Shown piece after piece: positions 1 through 9,154 of a stretch of DNA of 64,000 nucleotides. The stretch comes from Roseateles toxinivorans (GTDB lineage: Bacteria > Pseudomonadota > Gammaproteobacteria > Burkholderiales > Burkholderiaceae_C): NCBI RefSeq assembly GCF_004362525.1, contig NZ_SNXS01000014.1, positions 33,960-97,959 on the forward strand. The letters run 5' to 3'. Positions within the stretch are counted from its first letter, which is position 1. Every line of letters begins with the position of its first letter. Below the pieces are notes generated by a model, which worked only from the letters and a program-made list of their open reading frames with translations, made no database searches and was not told the origin of the DNA. Both the position numbers and the translations under genes were made by a program.

Positions 1-337
1 CGGGCCATGAGTCATTTGGTGCCTCGTTTCGAGTGGCTGTCCAGCTTGACATGAACCATCACTGTGCCCCCAGTGTGATGGGCTTGAGGTTCATGGTGTA
101 CATGGGCGCGGGAGGGCAATGCTACGAAAGCAGCAGCGACGGGCTCAGGTTTCTCCGTTCTTCGCCGACCTGCCTGGTTGGCATCGGGGTATGCGCCAGT
201 GCGCATCACTGGGCTTGCAAGCCGCAGGCGCTGGGGGGATCTCTCGTTGAGCCCAATGTCATTCGATCTGTCGATTCGGTGAACGCCATGTAGCGGATAA
301 AACGGCATCGTCAAATTGAATGGCCCGCGAAAGACAG
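1..337. other. Left-edge stretch with no gene recognised
   Basis: Short open frames exist on both strands but none has a recognisable domain, a good ribosome-binding site or the codon use of the neighbouring genes. The stretch lies downstream of the leftward PAS-AraC regulator gene. I see no RNA gene or repeat in it. Confidence 0.5.
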
Positions 338-1072
338 CTAATTGGAGCGCAGTCTTGCGCGATAGGCGCGAGGGCTGATTCCTTCAGTGGCCTTGAATCT
401 TCGGCTGAACGCGCTGTGGTCCGCAAAGCCACACTCGTAGGCAATGGTGGCGATGGAAAGCTCTTGACGCTGCAACAACTGACGGGCCCGCTCCATCCGG
501 GCGCGCTGCTGAAATTCTCCAGGAGACCGCCCGAGCAGTTGCATGAAGTCGCGGTCTAGTTGCGAGCTTGATACTCCCGCCGTCTTGGCCAGTAGGCCGA
601 GCCCCAAAGCCTTCTCGGGGGCCTGACGCAGCCGATCCAAAGACTGTGCCACTCGATGAAGTCGCTGCCCCGCCGGGTCTTGGGCCTGCAGCCACTGCGC
701 TGTGGCCACGACGCCGACGACGCGCGAGTTCGCGTTGCGCACCGGAAAGCGCGAAAAGAATAGCCATTGGCCTTTGGAATCGACGGGAGGCTGAAGTCCA
801 TGGCTCAGCTCGAACTGCTGAGTACACGCACGTCCGGTGCTGAGAACCTGTCGGTCCAAGTCTTCATAGTGTCCGGCCCTTTCTACGCCGAAGAACTCAG
901 CGGCTCGGAAGCCCAACATCTGCTGCGGATGACGTACGCCGACAAGTTTGGCCATGGCGCGATTAGCTGCTCTGTACCGCAACTGCGCATCCTTGACGAA
1001 AAAAGGACACGATGTCAGGTGATCGAACATTTGCTCCATCAGGTCTAGGTCGAGTAGGCCGAGTCGGTTCAT
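338..1072 (-). CDS. PAS-AraC family transcriptional regulator
   Basis: A 244-residue cytoplasmic DNA-binding protein. Residues about 10-130 form a PAS-like sensor (the run FFVKDAQLRYRAANRAM is typical of a PAS start), and the last ~100 residues form two helix-turn-helix units of the AraC type, ending in the family signature around IAYECGFADHSAFSRRFK. PAS-AraC proteins sense a small ligand and act on neighbouring catabolic genes. It is transcribed away from the 2-oxoadipate dioxygenase gene across a gap of about 120 bases, so control of that gene pair is the obvious inference. No palindromic operator stands out in the gap. Product class is secure; ligand unknown. Confidence 0.85.
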   Translation of the reverse strand: MNRLGLLDLDLMEQMFDHLTSCPFFVKDAQLRYRAANRAMAKLVGVRHPQQMLGFRAAEFFGVERAGHYEDLDRQVLSTGRACTQQFELSHGLQPPVDSKGQWLFFSRFPVRNANSRVVGVVATAQWLQAQDPAGQRLHRVAQSLDRLRQAPEKALGLGLLAKTAGVSSSQLDRDFMQLLGRSPGEFQQRARMERARQLLQRQELSIATIAYECGFADHSAFSRRFKATEGISPRAYRARLRSN

Positions 1073-1193
1073 CGCGCATCCTTTCGGGCAATTTGTTATT
1101 GTGCCAGGATGCGCACCTGGGGCGCGGCATGCTCTCTATCGCGCGGGGACGGGATTACGCAGAATTCTGGTCGTCCAAACAATGGAGACACAC

Positions 1194-2552
1194 ATGCCAG
1201 AAGGCCGTCACGCCCACGATCGACAGTGGTTGGTTCAGCCCAACTCAGAAGCATTTCTTGTGAACTTTCTCTCGCAGGCATTGCAGGAATCGCCTGCAGC
1301 AGCGGGCCTCGCAGGACAGCTGTTGGAGGGGGCTGGTGTGCGCTTGCGAGATATCGTCGATTTTGTGCAGTTCTGCTCTCCGGCGCTGACCGACGATCTC
1401 GCCGCAGCTGGATGGTCCCTTAGCCCAAGCGGCCATTGGGAGAACCGGCAGGGCCTGTTTCCTCCCTTTGTTCCAGGCGCGCGGACTACGATCTGGTTAC
1501 GTGTGGAGTCGTTGAGTCAGTTCTTGGCCGCGCGAGGCTTGCAGGTCGAAATCGAGGGTGACGCCCATGGCACGCTGCGGCGCGCCCGGGTGTTCTCCGA
1601 GGGGCCGATCAGCTTTGGCGTAGTAGAGCGAAACGGTCATGCCGGCTTTGATGTGCCTGTGCTCAGTGATGCTCAGATCCGCTTTGCACGGATGCACTCG
1701 CAGAGTTTTCGCGCCCGTCGGCGACAGTTTGATGCAGTCGAGGATGGCCTGCGCCACACCGAGACCCTGGTGGATGAGGCAGTGCAGGACCTAGGACCGC
1801 ATTGGGCATGCTCGCTGTGGCTAAGTGCCGAGCGCGAGTACTGGTTGAGCCGCTGTTCCACGGGCCGGCTGCAAAAGGCCCGTCAAGACGCGTTGGGGAT
1901 CGGTTGGGCCAACATCGATCACCACACATATGACGCTTCGCGCCAACACTTTCGGCACACGATCCGCATTCTGGAGAAACTCGGCTACCAATTGCGAGAG
2001 ATGCTGTACGCCGGCGAGCTGGCCGGCTGGGGCAGTCAGGTACTTGAGCAGCCGGTGATCGGGTCGACGATTTTCGCCGACGTTGATCTGGCTCCCGAGG
2101 AGCTGACCATCGACTTCGCTCATGACGTGTTGCCACCGCTGATTCGGCATCGGCGCGCCGGGCTGCTAAGTGCGCTGTTAGGCGAATCGATCCTTGAAGC
2201 GGGTTTGAACCATGTGGCCGGGCTATTCGATCAGCGGAAATTGCGGGAGCAGTTGCAGGCCCGGCAAGTGCGTTTGATGAGCCCTTTCTCCGACATGCCC
2301 CACCTCTATCAAGAACTTACGGACGGAGACTGGGTGGCAGTCGATCCGAGGCGGGTCGATGCACTGGAAGCCGCCGGCCACCTGTCGGCGGCGAACGCTG
2401 AACAGCTCCGCCAGCAAGGTTCGATCGGCACCCATTTGGAGAACATTGAGCGCAATGACGGCTTCAAAGGCTTCAACCGTGAGGGCATCGACAGCGTGTT
2501 GCGCAAGCTCGATCCTCGGGCCTATCTGACGACATCTTCAATGTCAGCTTGA
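1194..2552 (+). CDS. hglS: 2-oxoadipate dioxygenase/decarboxylase (DUF1338, HglS type)
   Basis: A 452-residue protein matching the DUF1338 family along its length. Characterised HglS enzymes are Fe(II)-dependent and turn 2-oxoadipate into D-2-hydroxyglutarate with loss of CO2, a step in lysine breakdown. Family-typical segments seen are FVNFLSQ near the N-terminus, GWANIDHHTYD in the middle (a likely metal histidine) and IERNDGFKGFNREGIDSVLRKLDP at the C-terminus (only part of which is needed for recognition). I chose the ATG at 1194 because GGAGA lies 6 bases upstream; an in-frame ATG at 1182 is possible. The next gene encodes the enzyme that would oxidise the product, which supports the assignment. 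Confidence 0.85.
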   Translation: MPEGRHAHDRQWLVQPNSEAFLVNFLSQALQESPAAAGLAGQLLEGAGVRLRDIVDFVQFCSPALTDDLAAAGWSLSPSGHWENRQGLFPPFVPGARTTIWLRVESLSQFLAARGLQVEIEGDAHGTLRRARVFSEGPISFGVVERNGHAGFDVPVLSDAQIRFARMHSQSFRARRRQFDAVEDGLRHTETLVDEAVQDLGPHWACSLWLSAEREYWLSRCSTGRLQKARQDALGIGWANIDHHTYDASRQHFRHTIRILEKLGYQLREMLYAGELAGWGSQVLEQPVIGSTIFADVDLAPEELTIDFAHDVLPPLIRHRRAGLLSALLGESILEAGLNHVAGLFDQRKLREQLQARQVRLMSPFSDMPHLYQELTDGDWVAVDPRRVDALEAAGHLSAANAEQLRQQGSIGTHLENIERNDGFKGFNREGIDSVLRKLDPRAYLTTSSMSA

Positions 2553-2561
2553 AACGGCGAT

Positions 2562-2598
2562 AAGGGCCTGCGTCGTTCGAATGCGAATCAGGCCCCTT
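2562..2598 (+). terminator. Stem-loop after hglS
   Basis: AAGGGCCTG at 2562-2570 pairs with CAGGCCCCTT at 2589-2598, with one bulged base and an 18-base loop, starting 10 bases after the hglS stop. Only a short T run follows, so it may be a weak terminator or an mRNA-stabilising hairpin between the two genes. Confidence 0.4.
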
Positions 2599-2777
2599 TC
2601 GAAGTCCATTCCGATAAGCAAGGGCGTTGGTTCTGTCGCAATTGGAATGCCCAGTTGCATTTGATCGCAGCGTCTTGCATCAGAGAACTCGATAGGTCAG
2701 TTCCGCGCCGGGGCATTCGGCGTTGCATGCCCGTTTGGCTACTTGGATTCCACGTTGGGAACGTATACGCATTGACC

Positions 2778-4100
2778 ATGAAGAAGACGATTGACGAACG
2801 ATTTCTCACCGACTGGAGCGGGTTGCGGCGTGGGGTGCCGGACGAACTGCACCGCCCCACCAACACCGACGAAGTGGCCGATATCGTGCGAAGGAGCCGC
2901 TCTAACCAACGCCGGATCACGGTGCAGGGTGGATTGACCGGCCTGGCGGGTGGCGCGGTTCCGGCCGATGGTGATGTGGTCATAAACCTCGAGCGCATGA
3001 ATCAGATCGAGGACGTCGACCATGTCGAAGGCGTCATGCGGGTGCAGGCCGGCGCGAAACTGGAGGAAGTGCAGAATGCTGCCGCCGCGTCAGGTTGGTA
3101 TTTCCCAGTAGATCTAGGTGCGCGCGGCAGCTGCCAAATTGGAGGAAATGCCGCAACCAACGCCGGCGGTGAACGGGTGCTGCGCTACGGCACGATGCGC
3201 GACTCGGTCCTCGGAGTCGAGGTGGTTTTGGCCGATGGCAGCGTGCTGGACTCGCTGACCTGCCTCGTAAAGAACAGTGCCGGAGTAGATCTGCGCTTCT
3301 TGTTCATTGGCTCGGAAGGCACACTTGGCATTATCACCCGCTTGGTGTTGAAGCTTCAGCCGCCTCCTGGCCCAGCCGCAGTCGCGATTGCGGGACTGCC
3401 CGACATGGAGTCTTTGGCGAAACTGTTGCGCCACTTGAAGCAAACAATGGGCAGCATGCTGCACGCCTACGAGTTCATGTCGCGTCGTTTCGTGGAGCTC
3501 TCTGCTTCGATCAGTGGTGTGCGCAACCCGGTCGATCCTGCGGTGTCCTGGGCGGTACTGATCGAGGCGAGGGGTGTGCGTGGTCAAGTCGTCGAGGAAT
3601 CGCTGCAGGCCTCACTTCAACTCGCGCTTGAGACATCGCTCATCAGAGATTGCACAATTGCAACGAGCCTGGCCGACGTGGAAGCCTTCTGGCGCCTGCG
3701 CCAGAGCATCCCAGAACTCTTAGCGTACATGAAGCCAACGGTCAACTTCGACTGTGGGGTTCCATTGAAGCACATTGCGGGCTTCGTGGAACGCGTCGAC
3801 GATCGCATGCGGGAGCACTTTCCTAGGGCAGAGCACCTGTTTTTCGGTCACCTGGGCGACAACAACATCCACCTGGCGACCGGGCCGCACCGCGAAGAGG
3901 ACATGCATCGTGTCGACGAAATTGTCTATCAAGAATTGCGAGGTCTCCAGGGCACGATCAGTGCCGAACACGGCATCGGTTTCATCAAGAAGCCGTTCTT
4001 GGCTCAAACGCGCAACACAGGCCAGATCGAACTCCTTCGTAAGCTCAAGCAGGCGCTCGATCCGCAACACCTACTCAATCCAGGGCGTGTGATCGACTGA
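2778..4100 (+). CDS. FAD-linked D-2-hydroxyglutarate dehydrogenase-like oxidase
   Basis: A 440-residue flavoprotein with an N-terminal FAD_binding_4 domain (GGLTGLAGGAVP and GSCQIGGNAATNAGG are FAD-binding signatures) and a C-terminal FAD-oxidase_C domain carrying the metal-site motif GHLGDNNIH and SAEHGIG. The family oxidises D-2-hydroxy acids: D-2-hydroxyglutarate, D-lactate or glycolate. Being directly behind hglS, whose product is D-2-hydroxyglutarate, it is best read as the dehydrogenase that yields 2-oxoglutarate. The frame is open upstream to 2655, but the ATG at 2778 gives the usual family N-terminus; no strong ribosome-binding site marks either choice. D-lactate dehydrogenase is the main alternative. 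Confidence 0.8.
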   Translation: MKKTIDERFLTDWSGLRRGVPDELHRPTNTDEVADIVRRSRSNQRRITVQGGLTGLAGGAVPADGDVVINLERMNQIEDVDHVEGVMRVQAGAKLEEVQNAAAASGWYFPVDLGARGSCQIGGNAATNAGGERVLRYGTMRDSVLGVEVVLADGSVLDSLTCLVKNSAGVDLRFLFIGSEGTLGIITRLVLKLQPPPGPAAVAIAGLPDMESLAKLLRHLKQTMGSMLHAYEFMSRRFVELSASISGVRNPVDPAVSWAVLIEARGVRGQVVEESLQASLQLALETSLIRDCTIATSLADVEAFWRLRQSIPELLAYMKPTVNFDCGVPLKHIAGFVERVDDRMREHFPRAEHLFFGHLGDNNIHLATGPHREEDMHRVDEIVYQELRGLQGTISAEHGIGFIKKPFLAQTRNTGQIELLRKLKQALDPQHLLNPGRVID

Positions 4101-4550
4101 GCACCTGAGGCGCTTGCGTTGGCCTCGATACGGCGTTCTTGATACATCAAGTCAGAAAGCCGCTGCCATTGCATCGGCAATATGCGTTCTTATCGCGCGA
4201 GCCCCGTGATGGGGGTATCGTTTGGCGGCACGCCCCCTGCCCAATTGACCGAGACCGCAGAGACCAATTCCCTCGCGGGTGTTAGCAACCAATGGAGCAC
4301 CTCGCAGCCGAGGCAACGCGACTTCGCCAGCAGGTCTCGATTGGCAAGTGGGCATTTTGGACGATCGTGACCAACGATCTCTGTATCGTGACCGCTCATT
4401 TCGGCGATCGTGGCCGCTGAGTCGGCACGGTCTTGACGACCGCGCCGGTCGAGCCAGCAATGCTGCGTAGAGAACGCAACCCGGGCCTCTTGCCCTCGAC
4501 GGTTTTTGCCATCGAGGAGTGGAATGCCGAAGCAACGAACGTCTCTACGC

Positions 4551-4654
4551 ATGATCAATGGTGTCAACGGGCTGTACAAGGCCGAGGTCATTTGCCGGCG
4601 CGGGCCATGAAAACCCAAGCTAGCGGCGAAACTAATAACGCTGGAATGCGGGGC
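4551..4654 (+). pseudogene. IS3-family transposase (OrfB) fragment
   Basis: Translation reads MINGVNGLYKAEVICRRGP, stop, KPKLAAKLITLECG. This matches the conserved IS3 OrfB stretch normally reading INGLYKAE(L/V)IHRRGPWK followed by ...ELATLEW. There is an in-frame stop where the conserved Trp should be, and nothing recognisable on either side, so this is a relic. It marks a past insertion between the lysine-type genes and the amidohydrolase operon. Confidence 0.6.
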
Positions 4655-4802
4655 CACCGAGCCCACAGCCGCCGCCGAAGGCGAGATCGGGATCTTCAAG
4701 AACTCGAAAGGAAAGGTCTGCGTCCTCCACGGGCTACGCTCCCCCGTCACGGTACTGCTGCGCCGAACGCACGTGCTACCCCCAGCGAACTGACAGTGAT
4801 GG

Positions 4803-4828
4803 CCTCGCCCACAAGATTCCGGGCGAGG
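4803..4828 (-). terminator. Hairpin at the end of the amidohydrolase/ABC operon
   Basis: CCTCGCCC (4803-4810) and GGGCGAGG (4821-4828) form a perfect 8-bp stem with a 10-base loop, 32 bases past the stop of the last leftward gene. No T-tract follows on the minus strand, so intrinsic termination is only possible, not shown. Confidence 0.45.
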
Positions 4829-4859
4829 TGGGAGCGGCCTACCGCCGCATCGAATTGAA

Positions 4860-5378
4860 TCAAGCCTGGGCAGTCCCGGAGTCGACCGCGCGCTCGAGCC
4901 GCATAAGGTCCGGAATCAGCAACGGCGCCAGTTGTTGGGCAAGCGGAATATGTTCTGGCCGATACCAGCCCGCTTCGTGTTGCAGGTTCAGCACTGCAAG
5001 GCACTTGCCGTCGAAGACGACCGGCGCACTGAGGGCCGATGCCAGACCGAGGGAGCGGATCAGTGCGTGATCCGGGAACGCCCATGCAATGTCCTCGTCA
5101 TTGCGGCCAATCCAGGTCTCACCGGCGCGGATCACCTCGTCTCCCCAGGGCGTCACCCCCATCCGCTTGAGGCGGTTGACCGGATAGGCGTCCAGGTTGT
5201 CCGAGTAGACCCGCACCGTGTCAGCTCGATTGGCGCAGATCAACAGGACGGTGAATAACCGATGTCCGATCCGCTGCCCCAGCACTTCGGCCGCCTCGCG
5301 CAGCATCTCTGCCGGTTCGTGCGGCCGGGTCAGGGTGGCGACCAGTCGACCCAGTCCGGCATCTTCAGTGCGATTCAT
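4860..5378 (-). CDS. GAF-domain protein
   Basis: A 172-residue cytoplasmic protein consisting essentially of one GAF domain (residues about 15-160; segments TVLLICANRADTVRVYSDN and ALSAPVVFDGKCLAVLNLQHE are typical). GAF domains bind small molecules; stand-alone versions near transporter genes may be ligand sensors or small-molecule-binding enzymes. It is the last gene of the leftward amidohydrolase/ABC operon and overlaps the preceding permease gene by 14 bases, so it is translationally coupled to it. There is no output domain. Its role in the operon is unknown; one guess is that it passes substrate status to the PAS-LuxR regulator at the other end. Confidence 0.8.
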   Translation of the reverse strand: MNRTEDAGLGRLVATLTRPHEPAEMLREAAEVLGQRIGHRLFTVLLICANRADTVRVYSDNLDAYPVNRLKRMGVTPWGDEVIRAGETWIGRNDEDIAWAFPDHALIRSLGLASALSAPVVFDGKCLAVLNLQHEAGWYRPEHIPLAQQLAPLLIPDLMRLERAVDSGTAQA

Positions 5379-6291
5379 TGTTCGGTCGTGTCCGGTTGAG
5401 GCTGGCGTGGCGGACCCGCTCCGGCAGCAGGCCTTGCGGGCGCAGGTGCATCAGCGCGATCAGGGCCGCCGCGATCACGATCTCTCGCAGCGAGGCGATC
5501 TGCAGTCCGCTCAGGCCGGAGATGTGGTCGGCGCCGAAGCGGGTGCCTTCCAGCAGGAAGTTGACGAACAGTGCGCCGACGATCGCACCGGCCGGCCGGG
5601 TGTAGCCGCCCGCCGTCACTGCCAGGAAGATGTAGATCGTGATCAGCGGCGTGAACAGGTCAGGCCCGATGAAGGCGGTGAAGTGGGCATACAGGGCCCC
5701 GGCCAGCCCGGCCAGTGCACTTCCCACCATGAAGGCCTTCACCTTGAACCCGAGCACGGCCTTGCCGGCCACGGCGGCCACCTGGTCGTCATCGCGCACC
5801 GCACGCAGCATCCGGCCAAAGGGCGCATCGATGAGTCGCCGCACCAGCAGGTAGGCCACGCCCACCACAGCCCAGGTCATCGCGAAATAGAACAGGTTGA
5901 ACTGATCGCCCAACGCCGCACGTAGCGGTGCCGGAATCGCTGAGATGCCGTCGATGCTGTTGGTGAGCCAGGCTTCGTTCACCGCCACCAGCCGGATGAC
6001 CTCGGCGAACGACAGCGTCATGATGGCCAAGTAGTCGCCGCGCATCGAGCGGGTGACCCAGGTCAACGCCAGGCCCACCAGTGCCGTGAGCGCGATCGCC
6101 GCCAGCCAGCCTAGGGCGATCGGAATCGGCAGATTCTTGGTCAGCAGCGCAGAAGCGTAGGCGCCTAGCGCGAAGAAGCCTGCAAGGCCCAGATTGACCA
6201 ATCCGGTCTGCCCCCAGATCAGGACCAGGCCCAGCCCCAGCAGGGCGTAGACGCCCGCGATGGTGGCGACGAAGAGGAGGTAGCTCGTCAC
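5365..6291 (-). CDS. Branched-chain-amino-acid-type ABC permease, LivM family
   Basis: A 308-residue integral inner-membrane protein with about 8-9 hydrophobic segments, beginning MTSYLLFVATIAGVYALLGLGL. The conserved cytoplasmic loop contacting the ATPase is near GRMLRAVRDDDQVAAVAGK, the LivM hallmark. It pairs with the LivH-like permease whose stop lies 3 bases upstream. Members of this HAAT transporter family carry amino acids, but also ureas, amides and aromatic acids, so the neighbouring amidohydrolase is a better guide to substrate than the family name. Length is normal for the family. Confidence 0.92.
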   Translation of the reverse strand: MTSYLLFVATIAGVYALLGLGLVLIWGQTGLVNLGLAGFFALGAYASALLTKNLPIPIALGWLAAIALTALVGLALTWVTRSMRGDYLAIMTLSFAEVIRLVAVNEAWLTNSIDGISAIPAPLRAALGDQFNLFYFAMTWAVVGVAYLLVRRLIDAPFGRMLRAVRDDDQVAAVAGKAVLGFKVKAFMVGSALAGLAGALYAHFTAFIGPDLFTPLITIYIFLAVTAGGYTRPAGAIVGALFVNFLLEGTRFGADHISGLSGLQIASLREIVIAAALIALMHLRPQGLLPERVRHASLNRTRPNNESH

Positions 6292-6294
6292 GTT

Positions 6295-7167
6295 TCAGCC
6301 CTTTCGTCCGAACAGGCCCTGCGGCCGCAGCGTCAGCGTGAAAGCGATCGCGATGAAGCCGACGGCGCTGCTGTAGGTTGGCGAGATCACCAGCAGCGAG
6401 AGCTCCTGGGCCACGCCGATCAGTAGCGCTCCGGCCACCGCGCCCGGGATGCTGGTCAGCCCGCCCACCACGCTGGCAGCGAATACCATGAGCAGGATGC
6501 GCGAGCCCACCAGCGGATCGACGCTGGTTTCCAGCGCCAGCAACATGCCGCCGGCTCCGGCCAGCCCCATGCCGACGAAGGTTACCGCCAGCGCGACCTT
6601 CTCGGCAGAGATGCCCTTCAGGCGCGCCAGGTCCGGGTTGTCGGCCACCGCCCGCATGGCCTTGCCAGCCCGGGTGAAGCCGAAGAAGCCGAACAGCAGC
6701 AACAGCATGGCGACCGCGTAGCCGAGGTTGATCGCCTGTTGCTGGCTGACCTGGAAGTCGGCGATCGTCACGTCCCGCATCAGCGGCAGGTCGAAACTGT
6801 GATGGTCGTTGCCGAAAAAGAATCGCACCGCGCTCTCCAGCGCCATGTTGAGCGCAATCGAGGCGATCGCCACCATCATCGCCGCGTCGATGCGGCGCAT
6901 CCGGCGCAGGCCGCGCAGCGCCACTGCATCGCTCACGATGCCTGCAGCGCCAGCGGCCAGCACCGCCACCAGGAGGCACGCCGGCACCGGCCAGCCCAGC
7001 GTCACGTTGACCAGGTAGCCGGCGACGGCGCCCAGTGTTGCATGGGCGGCGAAGGCGAAGTTGGCAAAACCCAGGACCGAGAACATCAGAGTTAGGCCGA
7101 GCGCCGGCAGCGCCAGCACGGAGCCGGAGATGATGCCGTTCAGGAAATGCTGGAGGAAGTTGTGCAT
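6295..7167 (-). CDS. Branched-chain-amino-acid-type ABC permease, LivH family
   Basis: A 290-residue multi-spanning membrane protein starting MHNFLQHFLNGIISGSVLALPALGLTL (start typical of LivH). The ATPase-contact loop is at RAGKAMRAVADNPDLARLKGI. It forms the transmembrane channel together with the LivM-like protein encoded immediately downstream. The gene starts 25 bases after the stop of the binding-protein gene. Nothing is missing or unusual in it. Confidence 0.92.
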   Translation of the reverse strand: MHNFLQHFLNGIISGSVLALPALGLTLMFSVLGFANFAFAAHATLGAVAGYLVNVTLGWPVPACLLVAVLAAGAAGIVSDAVALRGLRRMRRIDAAMMVAIASIALNMALESAVRFFFGNDHHSFDLPLMRDVTIADFQVSQQQAINLGYAVAMLLLLFGFFGFTRAGKAMRAVADNPDLARLKGISAEKVALAVTFVGMGLAGAGGMLLALETSVDPLVGSRILLMVFAASVVGGLTSIPGAVAGALLIGVAQELSLLVISPTYSSAVGFIAIAFTLTLRPQGLFGRKG

Positions 7168-7192
7168 GGACGCAATTGCCGGCGACCTCCGC

Positions 7193-8404
7193 TCAGGCGA
7201 TCTTGATCAGGTTGATCTTGCCGCCCCTGATCTGCTCGTAGCGGAAGAAGGTGTTGACCACGTCGCCCTTCTCGGTGAACTCGCACGATCCGCTGGCGCC
7301 GTTGTAGTCGATGGGCTGGCCGGCGTTGATGGCCTTGATGCCGTCCACCGCGTTGTCGACGGCCTTGCCGCCCTTGGCATAGGTGGCCGCCCGTATGGCA
7401 TCCTTGATGCCGGTGCCGGTGGCCTGCTTGGCCTTGGCGATGGACATCAGCACCAGGTTGGCGTGGTCGTAGATCTGGCAGCTATACGGATCGAGCGAAT
7501 CGGTCTTGAGCAGGCGCAGTAGGCGCTTGTACGACTCTGCGCCGACGGCCGCTGACGAGCCGATCGTGTAGACGTTATCCAGCGTTTCCGGTGGCACTGC
7601 GTCGATCAGCTTCTGGTTGACGCCGAACGCCATGCCGATGATCTTGCCCCTGTAGCCGGCGCGGTAGATGTCCTTGACCACCATCGCCGTGTCCGGCACG
7701 TAGCCGCCCAGCACGATGAAGTCGGGGCTGGCGCGCAGCACCTCGGCGATCTCCGTGCGGTAACTGCTCTTCTTGTCTTCATAGAGCATCGTCTGCGACA
7801 TGTGGCCGTGCTTCTTCATCTGCTTCTCGATCGTCTCGCCGTACGACTGCGACAGCGGCGTCTGCGGGCCGACGAAATAGGCCTTCTTGCCGCCCTGGTC
7901 GGCGATGAAGTTCGCGAACACCGTGCCGAGCAGTTCGGAGGTCGGCTGAGTGCGCACGATGTAACCCTGGTGCGGCATGTTGGTGATGTTCTCACCGCCG
8001 GACACAGTGGCCAGAAACACCTTGTTCTCCCAGCACAGGGGCGCGACGGCGGTGGTCACCGAAGAGGCCCAGGTGCCGATGATGGCGCAGACCTTTTCCG
8101 CGTCGATCAGCTTGCGGGCCGCGCGGACGGCGGACTCGGGGTTGGTCTGGTCATCCTCGACCAGCAGCTGCACCTTGCGCCCGAGCACGCCGCCGGCGGC
8201 GTTCACTTCATTGACCACCAGTTCGGCCGCGCGCTGCATGGTCGGGCCGTAGGCGCCGCCGCCGCCGGTCAGCGGGATCAGCGCCGCGATCTTGATCGGC
8301 TCGTTCGACTGGGCGCGGGCCCAGCCGGGCAAGGCTAGGCTGGCTGCAGCGGTCGAAGCTACGGTGAGGACGCGGCGGCGCGTGGGCAGATTTGCATGGG
8401 GCAC
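7193..8404 (-). CDS. Periplasmic substrate-binding protein, Liv/HAAT type
   Basis: A 403-residue exported binding protein of the Peripla_BP_6 (LivK) family. The N-terminus carries a twin-arginine-like stretch (TRRRVLTVAS) followed by a hydrophobic run and an ARA cleavage site near residue 31, so Tat or Sec export is possible. Mature segments IKIAALIPLTGGGGAYGPTM and AVRAARKLIDAEKVCAIIG are typical of the family. It delivers ligand to the LivHM-like permeases encoded next. Its operon partner is an amidohydrolase, suggesting an amide, dipeptide or cyclic amide ligand rather than leucine. That is inference only. Confidence 0.9.
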   Translation of the reverse strand: MPHANLPTRRRVLTVASTAAASLALPGWARAQSNEPIKIAALIPLTGGGGAYGPTMQRAAELVVNEVNAAGGVLGRKVQLLVEDDQTNPESAVRAARKLIDAEKVCAIIGTWASSVTTAVAPLCWENKVFLATVSGGENITNMPHQGYIVRTQPTSELLGTVFANFIADQGGKKAYFVGPQTPLSQSYGETIEKQMKKHGHMSQTMLYEDKKSSYRTEIAEVLRASPDFIVLGGYVPDTAMVVKDIYRAGYRGKIIGMAFGVNQKLIDAVPPETLDNVYTIGSSAAVGAESYKRLLRLLKTDSLDPYSCQIYDHANLVLMSIAKAKQATGTGIKDAIRAATYAKGGKAVDNAVDGIKAINAGQPIDYNGASGSCEFTEKGDVVNTFFRYEQIRGGKINLIKIA

Positions 8405-8434
8405 GGGAATCCTTCGAGGTGAGTGGGAGGAAGA

Positions 8435-9154
8435 TCAGGGTTGGGACGGCTCGGGCTGGCCGCCCAGGAACAGGCGCCGCGTTTCGGGGTCGCGGACCAG
8501 GTCGGCGGCAGCGGCGTCGCGCACTTTCTGGCCCATCACTAGGACGATTCCACGCTCGGCCACGGCCAGCGCCGCCAGTGCGTTCTGCTCGATCATCAGC
8601 ACCGCGATGCCTTCGCGGGTCAGCTGCCCGACGGTGGCGAACATGGCGTCGGCCGCGACCGGCGAAAGACCGGCGCTCGGTTCGTCCAGCAGCAACACGC
8701 GCGGCTGCATCATCAACGAAATGGCCAACGCCAGCGTCTGCCGCTGACCGCCCGACAGGGAGCGGGCTGGAACCCGCAGCCGGTCTGCCAGCAATGGAAA
8801 CCGTGCCAGCTGCTCGTCGATGCGGCGGCTCGCCTGTCGAGGCTGCAGGTAGCAGCCGATCTCCAGGTTCTCGCGCACGGTCATCGACGGGAAAACGTTG
8901 AACTCCTGCGGCACGAAGCCGATGCCAGCGGCCGACAGGGCCTGGCCACCCTTCAGCGGCTGCCCATTCAGCTCGATCCGGCCGGTGTGGAAGTCCACCA
9001 GGCCGCAGATCATCTTCAGGAAGGTTGACTTGCCGGCGCCGTTGGGGCCGATGATCACGGCGAAGTCGCCGGCGTCGAGCGCGAGGTCGACCCCCTTGAC
9101 GATGTCTTCTCCGCCGTAGCCGCCCTTCAGGCCCTGAATCTGCAGCAGGCTCAT
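8435..9154 (-). CDS. ABC importer ATPase, LivF family
   Basis: A 239-residue ATP-binding subunit with Walker A GPNGAGKS, signature LSGGQRQTLALA, Walker B VLLLDEPSAGL and the switch histidine-region replaced by IEQN, as is normal for LivF. I chose the ATG at 9154 because it overlaps the stop of the LivG-like gene (ATGA), a sign of translational coupling; an upstream in-frame extension to 9265 has no support. It works as a heterodimer with the LivG-like subunit on the inner face of the membrane. Confidence 0.93.
   Translation of the reverse strand: MSLLQIQGLKGGYGGEDIVKGVDLALDAGDFAVIIGPNGAGKSTFLKMICGLVDFHTGRIELNGQPLKGGQALSAAGIGFVPQEFNVFPSMTVRENLEIGCYLQPRQASRRIDEQLARFPLLADRLRVPARSLSGGQRQTLALAISLMMQPRVLLLDEPSAGLSPVAADAMFATVGQLTREGIAVLMIEQNALAALAVAERGIVLVMGQKVRDAAAADLVRDPETRRLFLGGQPEPSQP

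Larger units (their letters stand above)
4101..4859. other. Gene-poor stretch with decayed mobile DNA
   Basis: Between two gene modules, 759 bases hold no convincing intact gene. Base use is more even than in the flanks. The only recognisable content is a fragment of an IS3-type transposase at 4551-4654 and a hairpin at 4803-4828. The longer open frames here (for example the leftward one at 4190-4750) have no family resemblance. Confidence 0.5.

Noticed and set aside
4190..4750. A 186-codon minus-strand frame in the gap before the GAF gene
   Set aside because: No domain or start signal; it overlaps, antisense, a recognisable IS3 transposase relic.
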